A stretch of 33,041 nucleotides of DNA from Spirochaetae bacterium HGW-Spirochaetae-7 (GCA_002839245.1 PGXR01000002.1:1-33041); one strand, 5' to 3'. Positions 1-7,751 are shown, numbered from the stretch's first letter. Notes: generated by a model not told the origin, from the sequence alone. Numbers and translations are program-made.

Positions 1-1
1 C

Positions 2-793
2 CCGACCAATAGCGCCCACTACGATTCGACCTATCCCATCCTCGAGATCCTGCGGCACCTGGATTTCCTGAGCCACCTCGACATCGCCAAGGCCCAGGAA
101 TTCCTGCTCATGGCCAGGGAGGAGCGCTTCAAGGCGGGTGACCGCATAATCGAACGCGGTACGGCCGGCGACAAGTTTTATGTCATCTACCTGGGCAATG
201 TTTCGGTACGCAGCGGTGAGCTGCGCCACGAGAAGATCTACGGATCGTATGAGTACTTCGGGGAGGTGGCACTCCTCAGCGGGGGAGCGCGGATGGCCGA
301 CGTGGTAGCCGAGACCGAGGTCATCGCCTATAGCCTGGGCCGGGATGAATTCCTCTCCTTCATCGCAGGTACCGAGTTCGAGCAGACCCTGATACGCGTG
401 GCCAAGCACAGGAGCCCCGAGACCTGGAACCTCCTGTCCACCAGCCGATTCTTCAATCTCTGCTCCTCGTACCAGAAGACCTGGCTCGAATCGATTCTCG
501 TCCCCGAGCGGCGCGAAAAGACGGGCGTGATACTCGCGCAAGGGCAGGTGGTCGACCGCATCTACCTCATCGGCGAGGGATACGTCCAGGTATTCAAGGA
601 CGGGGTGGAGGCGGCAACGCTCGGGTCGGGCGATTTTATCGGCGCTATGCACAAGGTAGCGGGGAACGAACCCGCCGAGTTCGAATTCAGGAACGACGGT
701 CCGGTGAGCCTGTTCGCCATGATCAAGGCGGACCTGGAACCCTTCATTAAAAACAACCCCGGCATCGTCATGAAACTGGCCTACGAGTTCTAG
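2..793 (+). CDS. cyclic nucleotide-binding domain protein (5' end outside window)
   Basis: The reading frame is open from base 2, so the gene begins upstream and only its C-terminal 263 residues are visible; the ATG at 110 is internal. Two cNMP-binding (CAP/PKA-type) beta-barrel domains are arranged in tandem. The first has the turn AGDKFYVI and a phosphate-binding-cassette-like stretch FGEVALLSGGARMADV, with the Glu and Arg expected for cAMP or cGMP contact. The second (about residues 180-260 of the visible part) has EGYVQVFKDG and GDFIGAMHKVAG but no recognisable FGE-ALL-R cassette, so it is probably structural or degenerate. No DNA-binding helix-turn-helix is visible after the second domain. 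The stop lies 7 bases before the next gene. A class III adenylate cyclase at 8256-9668 makes a cAMP link plausible (inference). Confidence 0.8.
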   Translation, partial: PTNSAHYDSTYPILEILRHLDFLSHLDIAKAQEFLLMAREERFKAGDRIIERGTAGDKFYVIYLGNVSVRSGELRHEKIYGSYEYFGEVALLSGGARMADVVAETEVIAYSLGRDEFLSFIAGTEFEQTLIRVAKHRSPETWNLLSTSRFFNLCSSYQKTWLESILVPERREKTGVILAQGQVVDRIYLIGEGYVQVFKDGVEAATLGSGDFIGAMHKVAGNEPAEFEFRNDGPVSLFAMIKADLEPFIKNNPGIVMKLAYEF

Positions 794-800
794 GGCAGCG

Positions 801-1682
801 ATGAGCATCAATAGCGGCGTCATCATAGCCATGGCCGTCGGCGTAGCGGGCTCCTCGGTCGTCCACCTGTCAAAGGCGCTGATGCGCATGGGCATCTCGG
901 GTATCGCGCGCAAGCAGAAGGCGGCCAGGATCGTCTACGGCTTGGGGATCCTGCTCAATTTTACCAATCCCCTGTGGGTGATCGTCGCGAACCGCTTCGC
1001 CCCGGTCGTGTACTACACGTCGATGTATGGGCTGGGCCTAGTCGCCCTGGTTCTCTTTTCGGCTAGATTCATGGGGGAGAAGCTCGAGCGCAAGCAGGTC
1101 TACGGCATCGTGGTCGTCTGCGCGGCGACGCTGGTCATCGGCGCCGGGAATATCATCCGCCCGATCCACTCGCTTTTTTCGGTCGATCAGTCACTTGTGC
1201 TGGTCGCCGCGACAGTATGGCTCGTAGGCGGACCGCTCTGCGCCATCGCCATCCGCCGCGCGCGGATCGTGGTCCAGGAACTGGCGTTCGGCCTCATCGC
1301 CGGCGGCTTCGGCGCCTTCGACTCGATCCTGAAGGGCATAGCCCAGGCGGGTCCGTACGGCAGCGCGTTCCTGCCTTCGGACGCGGCCCGATGGATGATA
1401 TTCGCGGCCAGCTTCCTCGGTGCCGCGGGCGCCTTCGGCATGGTCCAGTGGTCGTATCTGCGCGGTTGCAGGGCTTCCACGCTCGGCGCCAGCTTCAATG
1501 TGACGTATGTCGCGCTTCCTCTGGTTATCAGTACCTTTGCAGTTAAGGGAGCAGGACTGGGCCTCCCGTCGATGATCGGCTTGGCCCTGCTAGCGCTTGG
1601 CGTGTACCTGATCAGGACCCGGGCGACGACGACTATAACAAGATACAACGAAACCGACGCGCCACATGGAAGGAAACCATGA
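801..1682 (+). CDS. DMT/EamA-like multi-spanning membrane protein
   Basis: A 293-residue protein with about 9-10 hydrophobic segments, starting in the membrane almost immediately (SGVIIAMAVGVAGSSVV). Length, segment spacing and the internal-duplication look fit the drug/metabolite transporter (EamA) superfamily, but I cannot name a substrate. The hydrophilic tail (about residues 275-293) would be cytoplasmic. It starts 7 bases after the cNMP-binding protein, and its TGA overlaps the ATG of the rhodanese gene (1679-1682), so the three are probably co-transcribed. A general membrane protein of another family is possible. Confidence 0.6.
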   Translation: MSINSGVIIAMAVGVAGSSVVHLSKALMRMGISGIARKQKAARIVYGLGILLNFTNPLWVIVANRFAPVVYYTSMYGLGLVALVLFSARFMGEKLERKQVYGIVVVCAATLVIGAGNIIRPIHSLFSVDQSLVLVAATVWLVGGPLCAIAIRRARIVVQELAFGLIAGGFGAFDSILKGIAQAGPYGSAFLPSDAARWMIFAASFLGAAGAFGMVQWSYLRGCRASTLGASFNVTYVALPLVISTFAVKGAGLGLPSMIGLALLALGVYLIRTRATTTITRYNETDAPHGRKP

Positions 1683-2128
1683 AACCAACAAAGCTATCGA
1701 TAGTGGCTATCGCTATCTGCCTGTTAGCCATCGCCGCGCTTGCAATGCCTGCTGATGAACCCGTGCGGAAGAACGGCTATTTCAATATCGACGCGGCGTA
1801 TCTGGCCCGCTTGCTTGCAGCAAAGGACTCGAAATCGGGCGCTGCAGGTAATTTTTTCCTTGTAAATACGCACGTTCCGTATGAAGGCCATATCCAGGGC
1901 ACTGACGCCTTCATCCCCTACAACAGGACATGGGAGATGGCCGGCCGGTATCCGGCAGACAAGACCGCGAGGATAGTCGTCTATTGCATGACGGGGCCTA
2001 TGTCAGATTCGGCCTCCCGTGCCCTGGTCCGATTGGGTTACACCAACGTTTACAACCTGATTGGCGGCATGCAGGCCTGGAAACGCGCCGGGCATGCGCT
2101 GGATTACAGCGGGGTGGTCAAGCCATGA
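1679..2128 (+). CDS. exported rhodanese-like domain protein
   Basis: A 149-residue protein. Residues 1-24 form a hydrophobic signal sequence (SIVAIAICLLAIAALAM), so the domain should be periplasmic or membrane-tethered. The rest is a single rhodanese domain: LVNTHVPYEGHIQGT (entry loop), then the active-site loop VVYCMTGPMSD with Cys103 as the presumed persulfide carrier, then the C-terminal LGYTNVYNLIGGMQAWKRAGH signature. Single-domain rhodaneses move sulfane sulfur or act as sulfur-binding partners. It overlaps the upstream transporter by 4 bases; an AAGGA about 4 bases before the ATG (1670-1674) supports this start. Confidence 0.85.
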   Translation: MKPTKLSIVAIAICLLAIAALAMPADEPVRKNGYFNIDAAYLARLLAAKDSKSGAAGNFFLVNTHVPYEGHIQGTDAFIPYNRTWEMAGRYPADKTARIVVYCMTGPMSDSASRALVRLGYTNVYNLIGGMQAWKRAGHALDYSGVVKP

Positions 2129-2160
2129 TTCCCATTCATTCCGACTAGTTTTGCTACGCC

Positions 2161-2482
2161 ATGGGGAATCCTGGCTTGCGACCTTTCATCACCATACATA
2201 TTTATGGATCCTTTACACATTCGGGAACGGCCACCGAGGATGCGCGGGTTTTTGAACTGGAAAAAGACTTGACCAGGACTACCACGGGGCCGGCGTTCAT
2301 CAATATTTCCGAGGAATACGTGAAGACCACCAGGCACGGCATATCCACCGACCCCGCTACCGACCCCGATACGAGGGCCGACTATCTCGCGTATATAGCT
2401 CCGTTCTACGGACGCCGATTGCCTCGTTCGAAGTGCATCCGGTCGAGCCTCACCGCATCGTCAACTCGCGCAGCATTCAAGT
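2161..2482 (+). pseudogene. frameshifted remnant of an unrecognised gene
   Basis: The 348 bases between the rhodanese stop and merA hold no intact gene. From about 2221 to 2410 one plus-strand frame reads as plausible protein with the local codon bias (for example TTTGPAFINISEEYVKTTRHG). Near 2411 this frame loses its bias, while the frame one base back continues convincingly (TPIASFEVHPVEPHRIVNSR) until it runs into the antisense of merA at about 2480. This looks like a decayed gene with a frameshift and a lost 3' end. I do not recognise the family. The first 20 codons after the ATG at 2161 are AT-richer and may not be original coding sequence. A base error in the assembly near 2411 would be another explanation. 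Confidence 0.4.
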
Positions 2483-4120
2483 CGCGCAGCAGGAGAGTTG
2501 CTTCACGTCTTTGGTAAAGATCAGGGCCGCTAGCTTGAGTCCCTCGGCCATCGTCAGATAGGGGAACATCGTTCCGGCCAGATCGTGGATGGTCATGCGG
2601 GCCTTGATGGCAAGTGTCGCGATCTGGATGATCTCGCTGGCTTCCGGCGCCAGTATCTGGGCGCCCACGAGTCTGCCGGAGGGCATCTCCGCCACCAGCT
2701 TGATGAAGCCCCTCGAATCGAAGTTGGCCAATGCCCTGGGAACGTTGTCCAGGCTCAGGGTCCTGCTGTTTACCGTGAGTCCGCGCTTGCGGGCTTCATC
2801 CTCCGTAAACCCCACCGTCGCCACCTGAGGATCGGTGAAGACCACGGCGGGCATGGCGGACAGGTCGAGCGTCGCATCGCCCCCGGTCATGTTGATAGTC
2901 GCGGCTTTCCCCGCTGCCGCGGCCACATACACGAACTGCGGTCGATTTGTGCAATCTCCGGCGGCGTATATTCCAGGATCGCTCGAGCGCAGGTGATCCT
3001 CGACGATGATCGCTCCTGCCGCATCCAGTTTGACCCCCGTGTTTTCAAGGCCCAGGTCGTCTGTATTCGGTTTTCGGCCCAAAGCGACGAGCAGTCGTTC
3101 GACTTTGATTTCGCCGTTTCGGGTTGTAAGGGTAAAGCCATTGGTATCGTAATTTACGCGTTCGGCTTCCGTAAGGGGCAGAATTCTGATGCCTTCCGAT
3201 TCCAGCGATTCCTGCAGCGCAGCGCCAATGGCCGGATCTTCACGATACAACAGGGTATGCCGCGCGAGTATCGTTACCGCGCTGCCCAGCCGCGCGAAGG
3301 CCTGAGCCAGTTCCAACGCTACGGACGAGGAGCCCAGCACGGCCAGGCTCTCCGGAATCTCCGCGCACTCGAGAGCTTCGGTAGAGGTCCAATACGGCGT
3401 ACCGGCAAGGCCGGGAATCGGCGGAATGAACGGACGCGCCCCGCTCGCTATCAGGCAGCGATCAAAGGGCACATCGAGGCTTTGGCCATCCGGAGTCCGG
3501 ACGGAAAGGCTTGAAGAACTGGAAAACCGGGCCTGACCCCGAAGAACCTTGATTTCCTGTCTTGCTGCCAGCACATCTTCGTACTTGGCCTGTTGGAGCT
3601 CTCCAACGCGGTCTTGCTGCTGGGCAAGCAGCTTGCCTCGGTCGATGGCGGGTTCCAAGACCGAAATGCCGTTGTCGAAAGGGCTCTGCCGGCGCAGGTG
3701 GGCGATATAGGCCGCGCGGATCATGATTTTGGAAGGCACGCAGCCGATGTTGACGCAGGTCCCCCCGATCGTGCCTTTTTCGATCAACGTGACTTCGGCA
3801 CCTTCATCCGCGGAAGTCAGGGCCGCCGCCATCGCCGCGGCGCCGCTGCCTATGATGGCTATGCGTGCCTTGCCGGAAAGGCGCTCCGATTGCGCACCTG
3901 GAGCTTGCGATGGCTGGCGGAGCAATTCGGCGCCATACCCGGCAGCTTCTACCGCGTCGATGGCTTGCTGCACGTTGATGTCCGGGTTTCCTTCGACGAC
4001 AGCCATTTCATCCGGATAGGTCAACTTCACAAAATCAACTCCCGGGATCGTCGCCAGGGCCTTCTTGACGTGTACCGCGCAGGCATCGCAGGTCATGCCG
4101 GAAATTCGCAATTTAATCAT
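2477..4120 (-). CDS. merA: mercuric reductase MerA with N-terminal HMA domain
   Basis: FAD- and NADPH-dependent cytosolic enzyme reducing Hg(II) to Hg(0); 547 residues, the usual length for the one-HMA form. Residues 1-70 are a heavy-metal-associated domain with GMTCDAC (Cys11, Cys14). The FAD-binding IIGSGAAAMAAAL follows, then the redox-active GTCVNIGCVPSK (Cys122, Cys127), the NADH-type Rossmann segment, the AAGDCTNRP flavin motif and a dimerisation domain. The C terminus ends in the vicinal pair LSCCAT (Cys544, Cys545), diagnostic of MerA over other pyridine disulfide oxidoreductases. An AGGAG 6-7 bases upstream selects the ATG at 4120 over one 33 bases further up. It is divergent from merR and controlled from the operator at 4173-4203. 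No merT, merP, merC or merF lies nearby. Confidence 0.95.
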   Translation of the reverse strand: MIKLRISGMTCDACAVHVKKALATIPGVDFVKLTYPDEMAVVEGNPDINVQQAIDAVEAAGYGAELLRQPSQAPGAQSERLSGKARIAIIGSGAAAMAAALTSADEGAEVTLIEKGTIGGTCVNIGCVPSKIMIRAAYIAHLRRQSPFDNGISVLEPAIDRGKLLAQQQDRVGELQQAKYEDVLAARQEIKVLRGQARFSSSSSLSVRTPDGQSLDVPFDRCLIASGARPFIPPIPGLAGTPYWTSTEALECAEIPESLAVLGSSSVALELAQAFARLGSAVTILARHTLLYREDPAIGAALQESLESEGIRILPLTEAERVNYDTNGFTLTTRNGEIKVERLLVALGRKPNTDDLGLENTGVKLDAAGAIIVEDHLRSSDPGIYAAGDCTNRPQFVYVAAAAGKAATINMTGGDATLDLSAMPAVVFTDPQVATVGFTEDEARKRGLTVNSRTLSLDNVPRALANFDSRGFIKLVAEMPSGRLVGAQILAPEASEIIQIATLAIKARMTIHDLAGTMFPYLTMAEGLKLAALIFTKDVKQLSCCAT

Positions 4121-4172
4121 AGGGGCTCCTTCTCGACGGAATCGGTCTTGCAATCATGCCATCGATATAACA

Positions 4173-4203
4173 AGCTTACTACCGTAGTTGAGTACGGAGT
4201 CAA
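4173..4203 (-). promoter_or_regulatory. mer operator-promoter (PmerA)
   Basis: Read on the minus strand: -35 TTGACT (4203-4198), a 19-base spacer and -10 TAAGCT (4178-4173). The spacer contains the dyad CCGTA-N6-TACGG (4182-4197). The over-long 19-bp spacer with a MerR dyad inside it is the hallmark of promoters that MerR activates by DNA distortion, and the sequence closely resembles the Tn501/Tn21 mer operator. It reads toward merA. The merR start codon lies 6 bases beyond the -35 on the other side, so MerR should also repress itself here. Confidence 0.9.
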
Positions 4204-4208
4204 ATGAG

Positions 4209-4619
4209 ATGGACAGAAATTCCGGAAATCTGACAATCAGCATGGTGGCCGAAGTATCGGGGGTGGGCGTCGAAACGATACGCTATTACCAGCGCAGAGG
4301 GTTGCTCAGAGAACCGCCACGCATCGATGGAAGCATACGACGGTATGGAACGAGCGATATAGACAGGCTACGCTTCATCAAAGCAGCCAAGCGCTTGAGC
4401 TTCAGCCTCGATGAGATCGCCCAGCTGCTGCGGCTTGAAGACGGTCTACATTGCGATGAAGCCGCCAGTATTGCGACCGCCAGGCTTGAGGATGTGCGTT
4501 CCCGCCTGAGTGATCTACAGAAGATAGAACAGTCACTGACGGGTCTCCTCAACGCGTGCGGAGCCCGTACCGCCACGATACGCTGTCCACTCATCGCGGC
4601 GCTGTGCGATGAGAGTTAG
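4209..4619 (+). CDS. merR: mercury-responsive transcriptional regulator MerR
   Basis: Dimeric Hg(II) sensor that represses and then activates the mer promoter. Residues 8-75 are the MerR winged helix-turn-helix (VETIRYYQRRGLL), followed by the dimerisation helix. When translation starts at the ATG at 4209, the Hg-binding cysteines fall at Cys82 (HCDEAAS), Cys117 (NACGAR) and Cys126 (IRCPLIAAL), the same numbers as in Tn501 MerR. That numbering favours this start over the in-frame TTG at 4188, which lies inside the operator. GGAG at 4196-4199 can serve as ribosome-binding site. Length is 136 residues; an extra Cys133 sits near the end. It converges with the peroxiredoxin-like gene with a 1-base gap. 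Confidence 0.93.
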   Translation: MDRNSGNLTISMVAEVSGVGVETIRYYQRRGLLREPPRIDGSIRRYGTSDIDRLRFIKAAKRLSFSLDEIAQLLRLEDGLHCDEAASIATARLEDVRSRLSDLQKIEQSLTGLLNACGARTATIRCPLIAALCDES

Positions 4620-4620
4620 A

Positions 4621-5178
4621 TCATGGAAGGTGCGCCAGGATTTCTTCTATTGAAGATCGCTTTTTGTAATCCGGGTCAAAATGCCTCCAGGCAACCATCC
4701 TGTCCGTACCGATGATATACGTCGCGGGGATGGGCAAGCGCTCGCTGTCGTCGGTGTTCGCGGTTTTAAGCTTTGCTCCGAGTACCGTGTTATACATGAA
4801 CCTGGCCTTCGAGTCCGGCATGAACGTCAGGTCGAACAGATCCGATATCCGGTAACCCTCGTCGTACAGCAGGGCGAATTCGGCTCCGGTCTTCTCCTGG
4901 GTACGCTTGAGGAATTCAGATCGCTCCGGTGAAACCGCGACGACCATCGCGCCTTTGGCCTGGATAGAGGCGAGCCCGTCCTGCAGCTTCTTGAGATGCG
5001 CGTTGCAGACGGGGCACCACTGGCCGCGGTAGAAAATGACGGCCACCGGGCCTTTCTCCAGCGCGGCGTACAGGCTCCAGCTTTGGCCATACAGATCCAC
5101 CGCGCTGAAGTCGGTGACCATCGAGCCCACTGACAGCCCCGTTGCCTCTTCTGCTTTTCGATTCGCTGATGCGTTCAT
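4621..5178 (-). CDS. peroxiredoxin-like AhpC/TSA family protein
   Basis: A 185-residue thioredoxin-fold protein without signal peptide. The motif YRGQWCPVCNAHL (Cys55, Cys58) follows a strand-rich N terminus (VTDFSAVDLYGQSWSL), and the later SPERSEFLKRTQEKTGAEF and LPIPATYIIGTD segments match AhpC/TSA-type redoxins. The Cys-Pro-Val-Cys pair resembles thioredoxin/BCP-like peroxiredoxins; peroxide or thiol oxidoreductase activity is likely. GGGAGG 6 bases upstream fixes the ATG at 5178; longer in-frame starts have no support. It is divergent from the iron-sulfur flavoprotein gene, and their promoters appear to overlap (5200-5243). Confidence 0.82.
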   Translation of the reverse strand: MNASANRKAEEATGLSVGSMVTDFSAVDLYGQSWSLYAALEKGPVAVIFYRGQWCPVCNAHLKKLQDGLASIQAKGAMVVAVSPERSEFLKRTQEKTGAEFALLYDEGYRISDLFDLTFMPDSKARFMYNTVLGAKLKTANTDDSERLPIPATYIIGTDRMVAWRHFDPDYKKRSSIEEILAHLP

Positions 5179-5199
5179 GATATCCTCCCTGCAATAGTC

Positions 5200-5228
5200 T
5201 TGACTGATCGTTCCAAATACACTATACC
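5200..5228 (+). promoter_or_regulatory. candidate sigma70 promoter of the flavoprotein-AhpD unit
   Basis: -35 TTGACT (5200-5205), a 17-base spacer and -10 TATACC (5223-5228), reading toward the flavoprotein gene at 5294. On the opposite strand TTGACC (5243-5238), an 18-base spacer and TATTTG (5219-5214) would drive the peroxiredoxin-like gene, so two divergent promoters probably overlap. The match is by eye only. Confidence 0.5.
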
Positions 5229-5230
5229 AA

Positions 5231-5275
5231 GGCAACCGGTCAATGTATATCCCATGGCAAGCGGTCTTGCCATGG
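5231..5275 (+). repeat. direct repeat plus perfect inverted repeat in the 5' leader
   Basis: GGCAACCGGTC (5231-5241) and GGCAAGCGGTC (5256-5266) are near-identical 11-mers spaced 25 bases apart. The second lies inside a perfect 10-bp inverted repeat, CCATGGCAAG-CGGT-CTTGCCATGG (5252-5275). It lies downstream of the predicted -10 and 7 bases before the GGAGG ribosome-binding site (5282-5286). It could be an operator for the TetR regulator encoded at 6536, or an mRNA hairpin that affects translation. Confidence 0.55.
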
Positions 5276-5293
5276 AGCTTTGGAGGTAACGAG

Positions 5294-5935
5294 ATGATAC
5301 TGGGAATCAGCGCCAGCGGGCGGGCGCGGGGCATCACGGAAGAGGCTGTCAGGGCGACCCTGGACGCTACCGGAGAAGAAACGAGTTTCGTGTCACTCGC
5401 GGGCCTGAGGATCAATGGTTGCACCGGTTGCCTGGGCTGCTCCGGCGACAATGTATGCAAACAGGAGGATGACTGGAACCAGATCGGCAGGGCCATGTTG
5501 ACGGCGGATGCCATTGTGTTCGGCGCTCCTGATTATTATGGTACCATCAACGGGCTCGGACACGCCTGCCTCGAACGAACCTTCTCGTTCAGGCACCGGG
5601 AACGGTACCTGCTGGCCGGGAAGCTGGGTGTATCCATACAAGTCGACGGAAGGACGGGCAGTACGGTACGCTCCTTCATTGAAATGTTGATGGGCTCGAA
5701 CAAGATGGCCGTGGTCGGGAGCCTCGGGGCTGCAGGGTTCTCGCAGTGTTATACCTGTGGCTATGGGGGGAACTGCGCGATCGGCAATGTTGTCGCCAGA
5801 CACGGGTTTCTTGAGAAGATAGAAGAGAGCCATCTTCCGCCGCGCTTCTGCGCCCAGGAAGAGGCTCGCGACAAAGCACGTATGACGGGCAGGATTCTGG
5901 GATCCATGTTGCGCGCCCGCCGTGGACAGGAGTGA
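5294..5935 (+). CDS. iron-sulfur flavoprotein / NADPH-dependent FMN reductase-like
   Basis: A 213-residue flavodoxin-fold protein. The N terminus MILGISASGRARG is the FMN-phosphate loop; GAPDYYGTINGLG is the second flavin loop. Between them lies the compact cluster GCTGCLGCSGDNVC (Cys43-x2-Cys46-x2-Cys49-x5-Cys55), the spacing known for the [4Fe-4S] site of archaeal and clostridial iron-sulfur flavoproteins (Isf). A further Cys group (QCYTCGYGGNC) occurs near residue 155. Isf proteins pass electrons from ferredoxin to O2, H2O2 or quinone-like acceptors. The ATG at 5294 follows GGAGG by 7 bases; an upstream in-frame ATG at 5243 lies within the inverted repeat. The next gene starts 2 bases after its stop. 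Confidence 0.8.
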   Translation: MILGISASGRARGITEEAVRATLDATGEETSFVSLAGLRINGCTGCLGCSGDNVCKQEDDWNQIGRAMLTADAIVFGAPDYYGTINGLGHACLERTFSFRHRERYLLAGKLGVSIQVDGRTGSTVRSFIEMLMGSNKMAVVGSLGAAGFSQCYTCGYGGNCAIGNVVARHGFLEKIEESHLPPRFCAQEEARDKARMTGRILGSMLRARRGQE

Positions 5936-5937
5936 TC

Positions 5938-6495
5938 ATGGCTTTTATAAAGGTTATCGAGCCGGAGCAGGCAACGGGTCTTCTCAAGGAAATCTATGAC
6001 GGACTGGTGCAGTCACGCGGCAAGGTTGCCGATGTGCACAAGATCCAGAGTCTGCACCCCGAGACCATAACGGCCCACATGGACCTGTACATGTCCGTCA
6101 TGTTCTCCGCCTCGCCCTTGTCCAGGGCGGAGCGCGAGATGATGGCCGTCGTGGTTTCCATGCAGAATGGCTGCCCCTATTGCCAGGAGCACCATGGGCA
6201 AGCCCTCAATCATTACTGGAAGGACGAGGCGCGATTGTCCAGGCTCAGGACGGATCCCGCCACCGCCGGATTGTCTACGCGGGAAGCGGCGCTCTGCACC
6301 TTCGCCAAACTAGTTACCACAGCTCCCGCGGTCGGTGCCGACGGCTCCGCCGTGGCTGAGCTTAAGAAGGCTGGATTGGATGATCGGGGGATACTGGACG
6401 CCACGCTCGTCATCGGCTATTTCAACTTCGTCAACCGCATTGTACTGACACTCGGAGTAGAACTGGAAAACAATCCAGGCGGATACAAGTACTAG
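5938..6495 (+). CDS. AhpD-like alkylhydroperoxidase / CMD family protein
   Basis: A 185-residue all-helical protein of the carboxymuconolactone decarboxylase superfamily, peroxidase-related branch. The catalytic motif is NGCPYCQEHHGQ (Cys79, Cys82, His86), preceded by the helix SRAEREMMAVVVS, matching the AhpD proton-relay and disulfide arrangement. A second helical half (ILDATLVIGYFNFVNRI) completes the fold. AhpD proteins reduce peroxides or serve as disulfide adaptors for peroxiredoxins, which suits the neighbouring AhpC/TSA gene. GGACAGGAG 6 bases upstream supports the ATG at 5938 over the GTG at 5932. Probably co-transcribed with the flavoprotein. Confidence 0.88.
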   Translation: MAFIKVIEPEQATGLLKEIYDGLVQSRGKVADVHKIQSLHPETITAHMDLYMSVMFSASPLSRAEREMMAVVVSMQNGCPYCQEHHGQALNHYWKDEARLSRLRTDPATAGLSTREAALCTFAKLVTTAPAVGADGSAVAELKKAGLDDRGILDATLVIGYFNFVNRIVLTLGVELENNPGGYKY

Positions 6496-6535
6496 CCGTC
6501 GCCATATTGCACAAGCTTACAATGAGGTACCGCAT

Positions 6536-7117
6536 ATGCCCTGGGAAAAGCAATTTGACGTGGACGAGGTGCTTGGCAAGGCCATCGATGCCTTCTGGTG
6601 CCGGGGCTTTGCGGCGACCTCCATGCAGGATCTGGTCGAGCGCACCGGCGTCAACCGCGCCAGCCTGTACGCCACCTATGGGGACAAGCGTACGTTGTTC
6701 ATAACGGCCCTCAAGTCATATGACGAGTCGCGCCGCCGGGCCCTCTTTGCAGACCTGGAGGCACGGTGCGAGCCCAAGGAAGCAATCCGCCAGCTCTTTT
6801 TTGCAAACACGGCCCAGGCTTCACGGCCTGGCGAGCAGCGCGGTTGCTTCATGGCCAACACTGCGCTCGAACTGGCACAGCACGACAAAGAAATCGGAGC
6901 CATCGTGGCAGAGGCCCAGGAGGAGATGGAAGCCTTCCTCTTCCGCATGATAGAGCGAGGCAAAGCCGACGGAAAAATACCCGAGCTCCTCGATGCGACG
7001 ACAGCCTCAAGGAGCCTCCTCGCCTCGCTCCTGGGAATTCTCGTGCTCGTCCGCAGCCGCCCCGAAAAAAAGCTTCTGGACGACGTGGTAGCCGAGGCGA
7101 TGCGGAAACTGAACTGA
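6536..7117 (+). CDS. TetR/AcrR family transcriptional regulator
   Basis: A 193-residue regulator. Residues 8-55 form the TetR helix-turn-helix (GFAATSMQDLVERTGVNRAS then LYATYGDKRTLF), and the remaining helices form a ligand or redox pocket. It carries few cysteines: one in the DNA-binding half (WCRGF), one at RCEPKE and one at GCFMANTALEL. The GCFMANT region is typical of the TetR subgroup found beside nitroreductase or redox genes. GAGG (6524-6527) precedes the ATG by 8 bases. It sits between two AhpD-like genes and so probably controls this cluster, perhaps through the repeats at 5231-5275 (inference). Confidence 0.92.
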   Translation: MPWEKQFDVDEVLGKAIDAFWCRGFAATSMQDLVERTGVNRASLYATYGDKRTLFITALKSYDESRRRALFADLEARCEPKEAIRQLFFANTAQASRPGEQRGCFMANTALELAQHDKEIGAIVAEAQEEMEAFLFRMIERGKADGKIPELLDATTASRSLLASLLGILVLVRSRPEKKLLDDVVAEAMRKLN

Positions 7118-7150
7118 TGACGTACCCCAAACAACACTAAGGAGAACTAC

Positions 7151-7702
7151 ATGAACTTCGACGTACACACCATCGAGACGTCTCCGGAGTCCGCCAAGCT
7201 TCCGCTGGCCGAGGCCGTCAAAGGTTACGGCTTCCTGCCCAATATGATAGGCGTCATGTCCGAGGCGCCGGCCCTGCTCAAGGCCTACCGGGCGCTTTCG
7301 GAGCTGTTCGGTCAGACTTCGCTATCCCGCGACGAGAGAAACGTGGTCATGCTGACGGTTAGCCGCGAGAACGGCTGCGAATACTGCGTCGCGGCGCATA
7401 CCGGCATCGCGACGATGCAGAGGGTACCTGCCGAGGTCGTCAACGCCATCAGGGACGGCAAGCCAATCAGCGACGCGCGGCTGGAGGCTATACGAGCCTT
7501 TACGGCCGCCCTCGTCCATTCGCGCGGGTTCGCGACCGAATCCCAGCTCGAGGCTTTCATAGGGGCCGGGTATACCAAGGCCCAGGTCCTCGAAGTGGTG
7601 CTCGGCATCGGGTTCAAGACCCTGTCCAACTACACCAACCACCTGGCCCACACGCCGCTGGATCCCAAATTCGCCGCGGCCGCGTGGAAGAAGGAAGACT
7701 GA
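7151..7702 (+). CDS. second AhpD-like / carboxymuconolactone decarboxylase family protein
   Basis: A 183-residue helical protein with the AhpD-type motif RENGCEYCVAAHTG (Cys76, Cys79, His83) after SRDERNVVMLTV, and a C-terminal segment GIGFKTLSNYTNHLAHTPLD. It is only a distant paralogue of the protein at 5938, so the two are unlikely to be a recent duplication. The likely activity is a thiol-dependent peroxidase or peroxiredoxin-recycling adaptor. GGAG (7141-7144) lies 6 bases before the ATG and 33 bases separate it from the TetR stop, so the two are probably co-transcribed. It ends just before a hairpin shared with the convergent P460-like gene. Confidence 0.87.
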   Translation: MNFDVHTIETSPESAKLPLAEAVKGYGFLPNMIGVMSEAPALLKAYRALSELFGQTSLSRDERNVVMLTVSRENGCEYCVAAHTGIATMQRVPAEVVNAIRDGKPISDARLEAIRAFTAALVHSRGFATESQLEAFIGAGYTKAQVLEVVLGIGFKTLSNYTNHLAHTPLDPKFAAAAWKKED

Positions 7703-7716
7703 CCTTGGAAAAGCGG

Positions 7717-7742
7717 GGGCGGCGGGAAATGACCCGTCGCCC
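7717..7742. terminator. hairpin between convergent genes (possible bidirectional terminator)
   Basis: A 10-bp stem, GGGCGGCGGG (7717-7726) and CCCGTCGCCC (7733-7742) with one G-T wobble, closes a 6-base loop. It lies between the stops of the AhpD-like gene and the minus-strand P460-like gene. There is no clear T-tract on either side, so it may act as a weak terminator or a transcript-end stabiliser. Confidence 0.5.
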
Positions 7743-7751
7743 TGAATCGAG

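Noticed and set aside
4188..4208. Earlier TTG start for merR
   Set aside because: It lies in the operator; starting at 4209 gives cysteines at 82, 117 and 126, as in characterised MerR.
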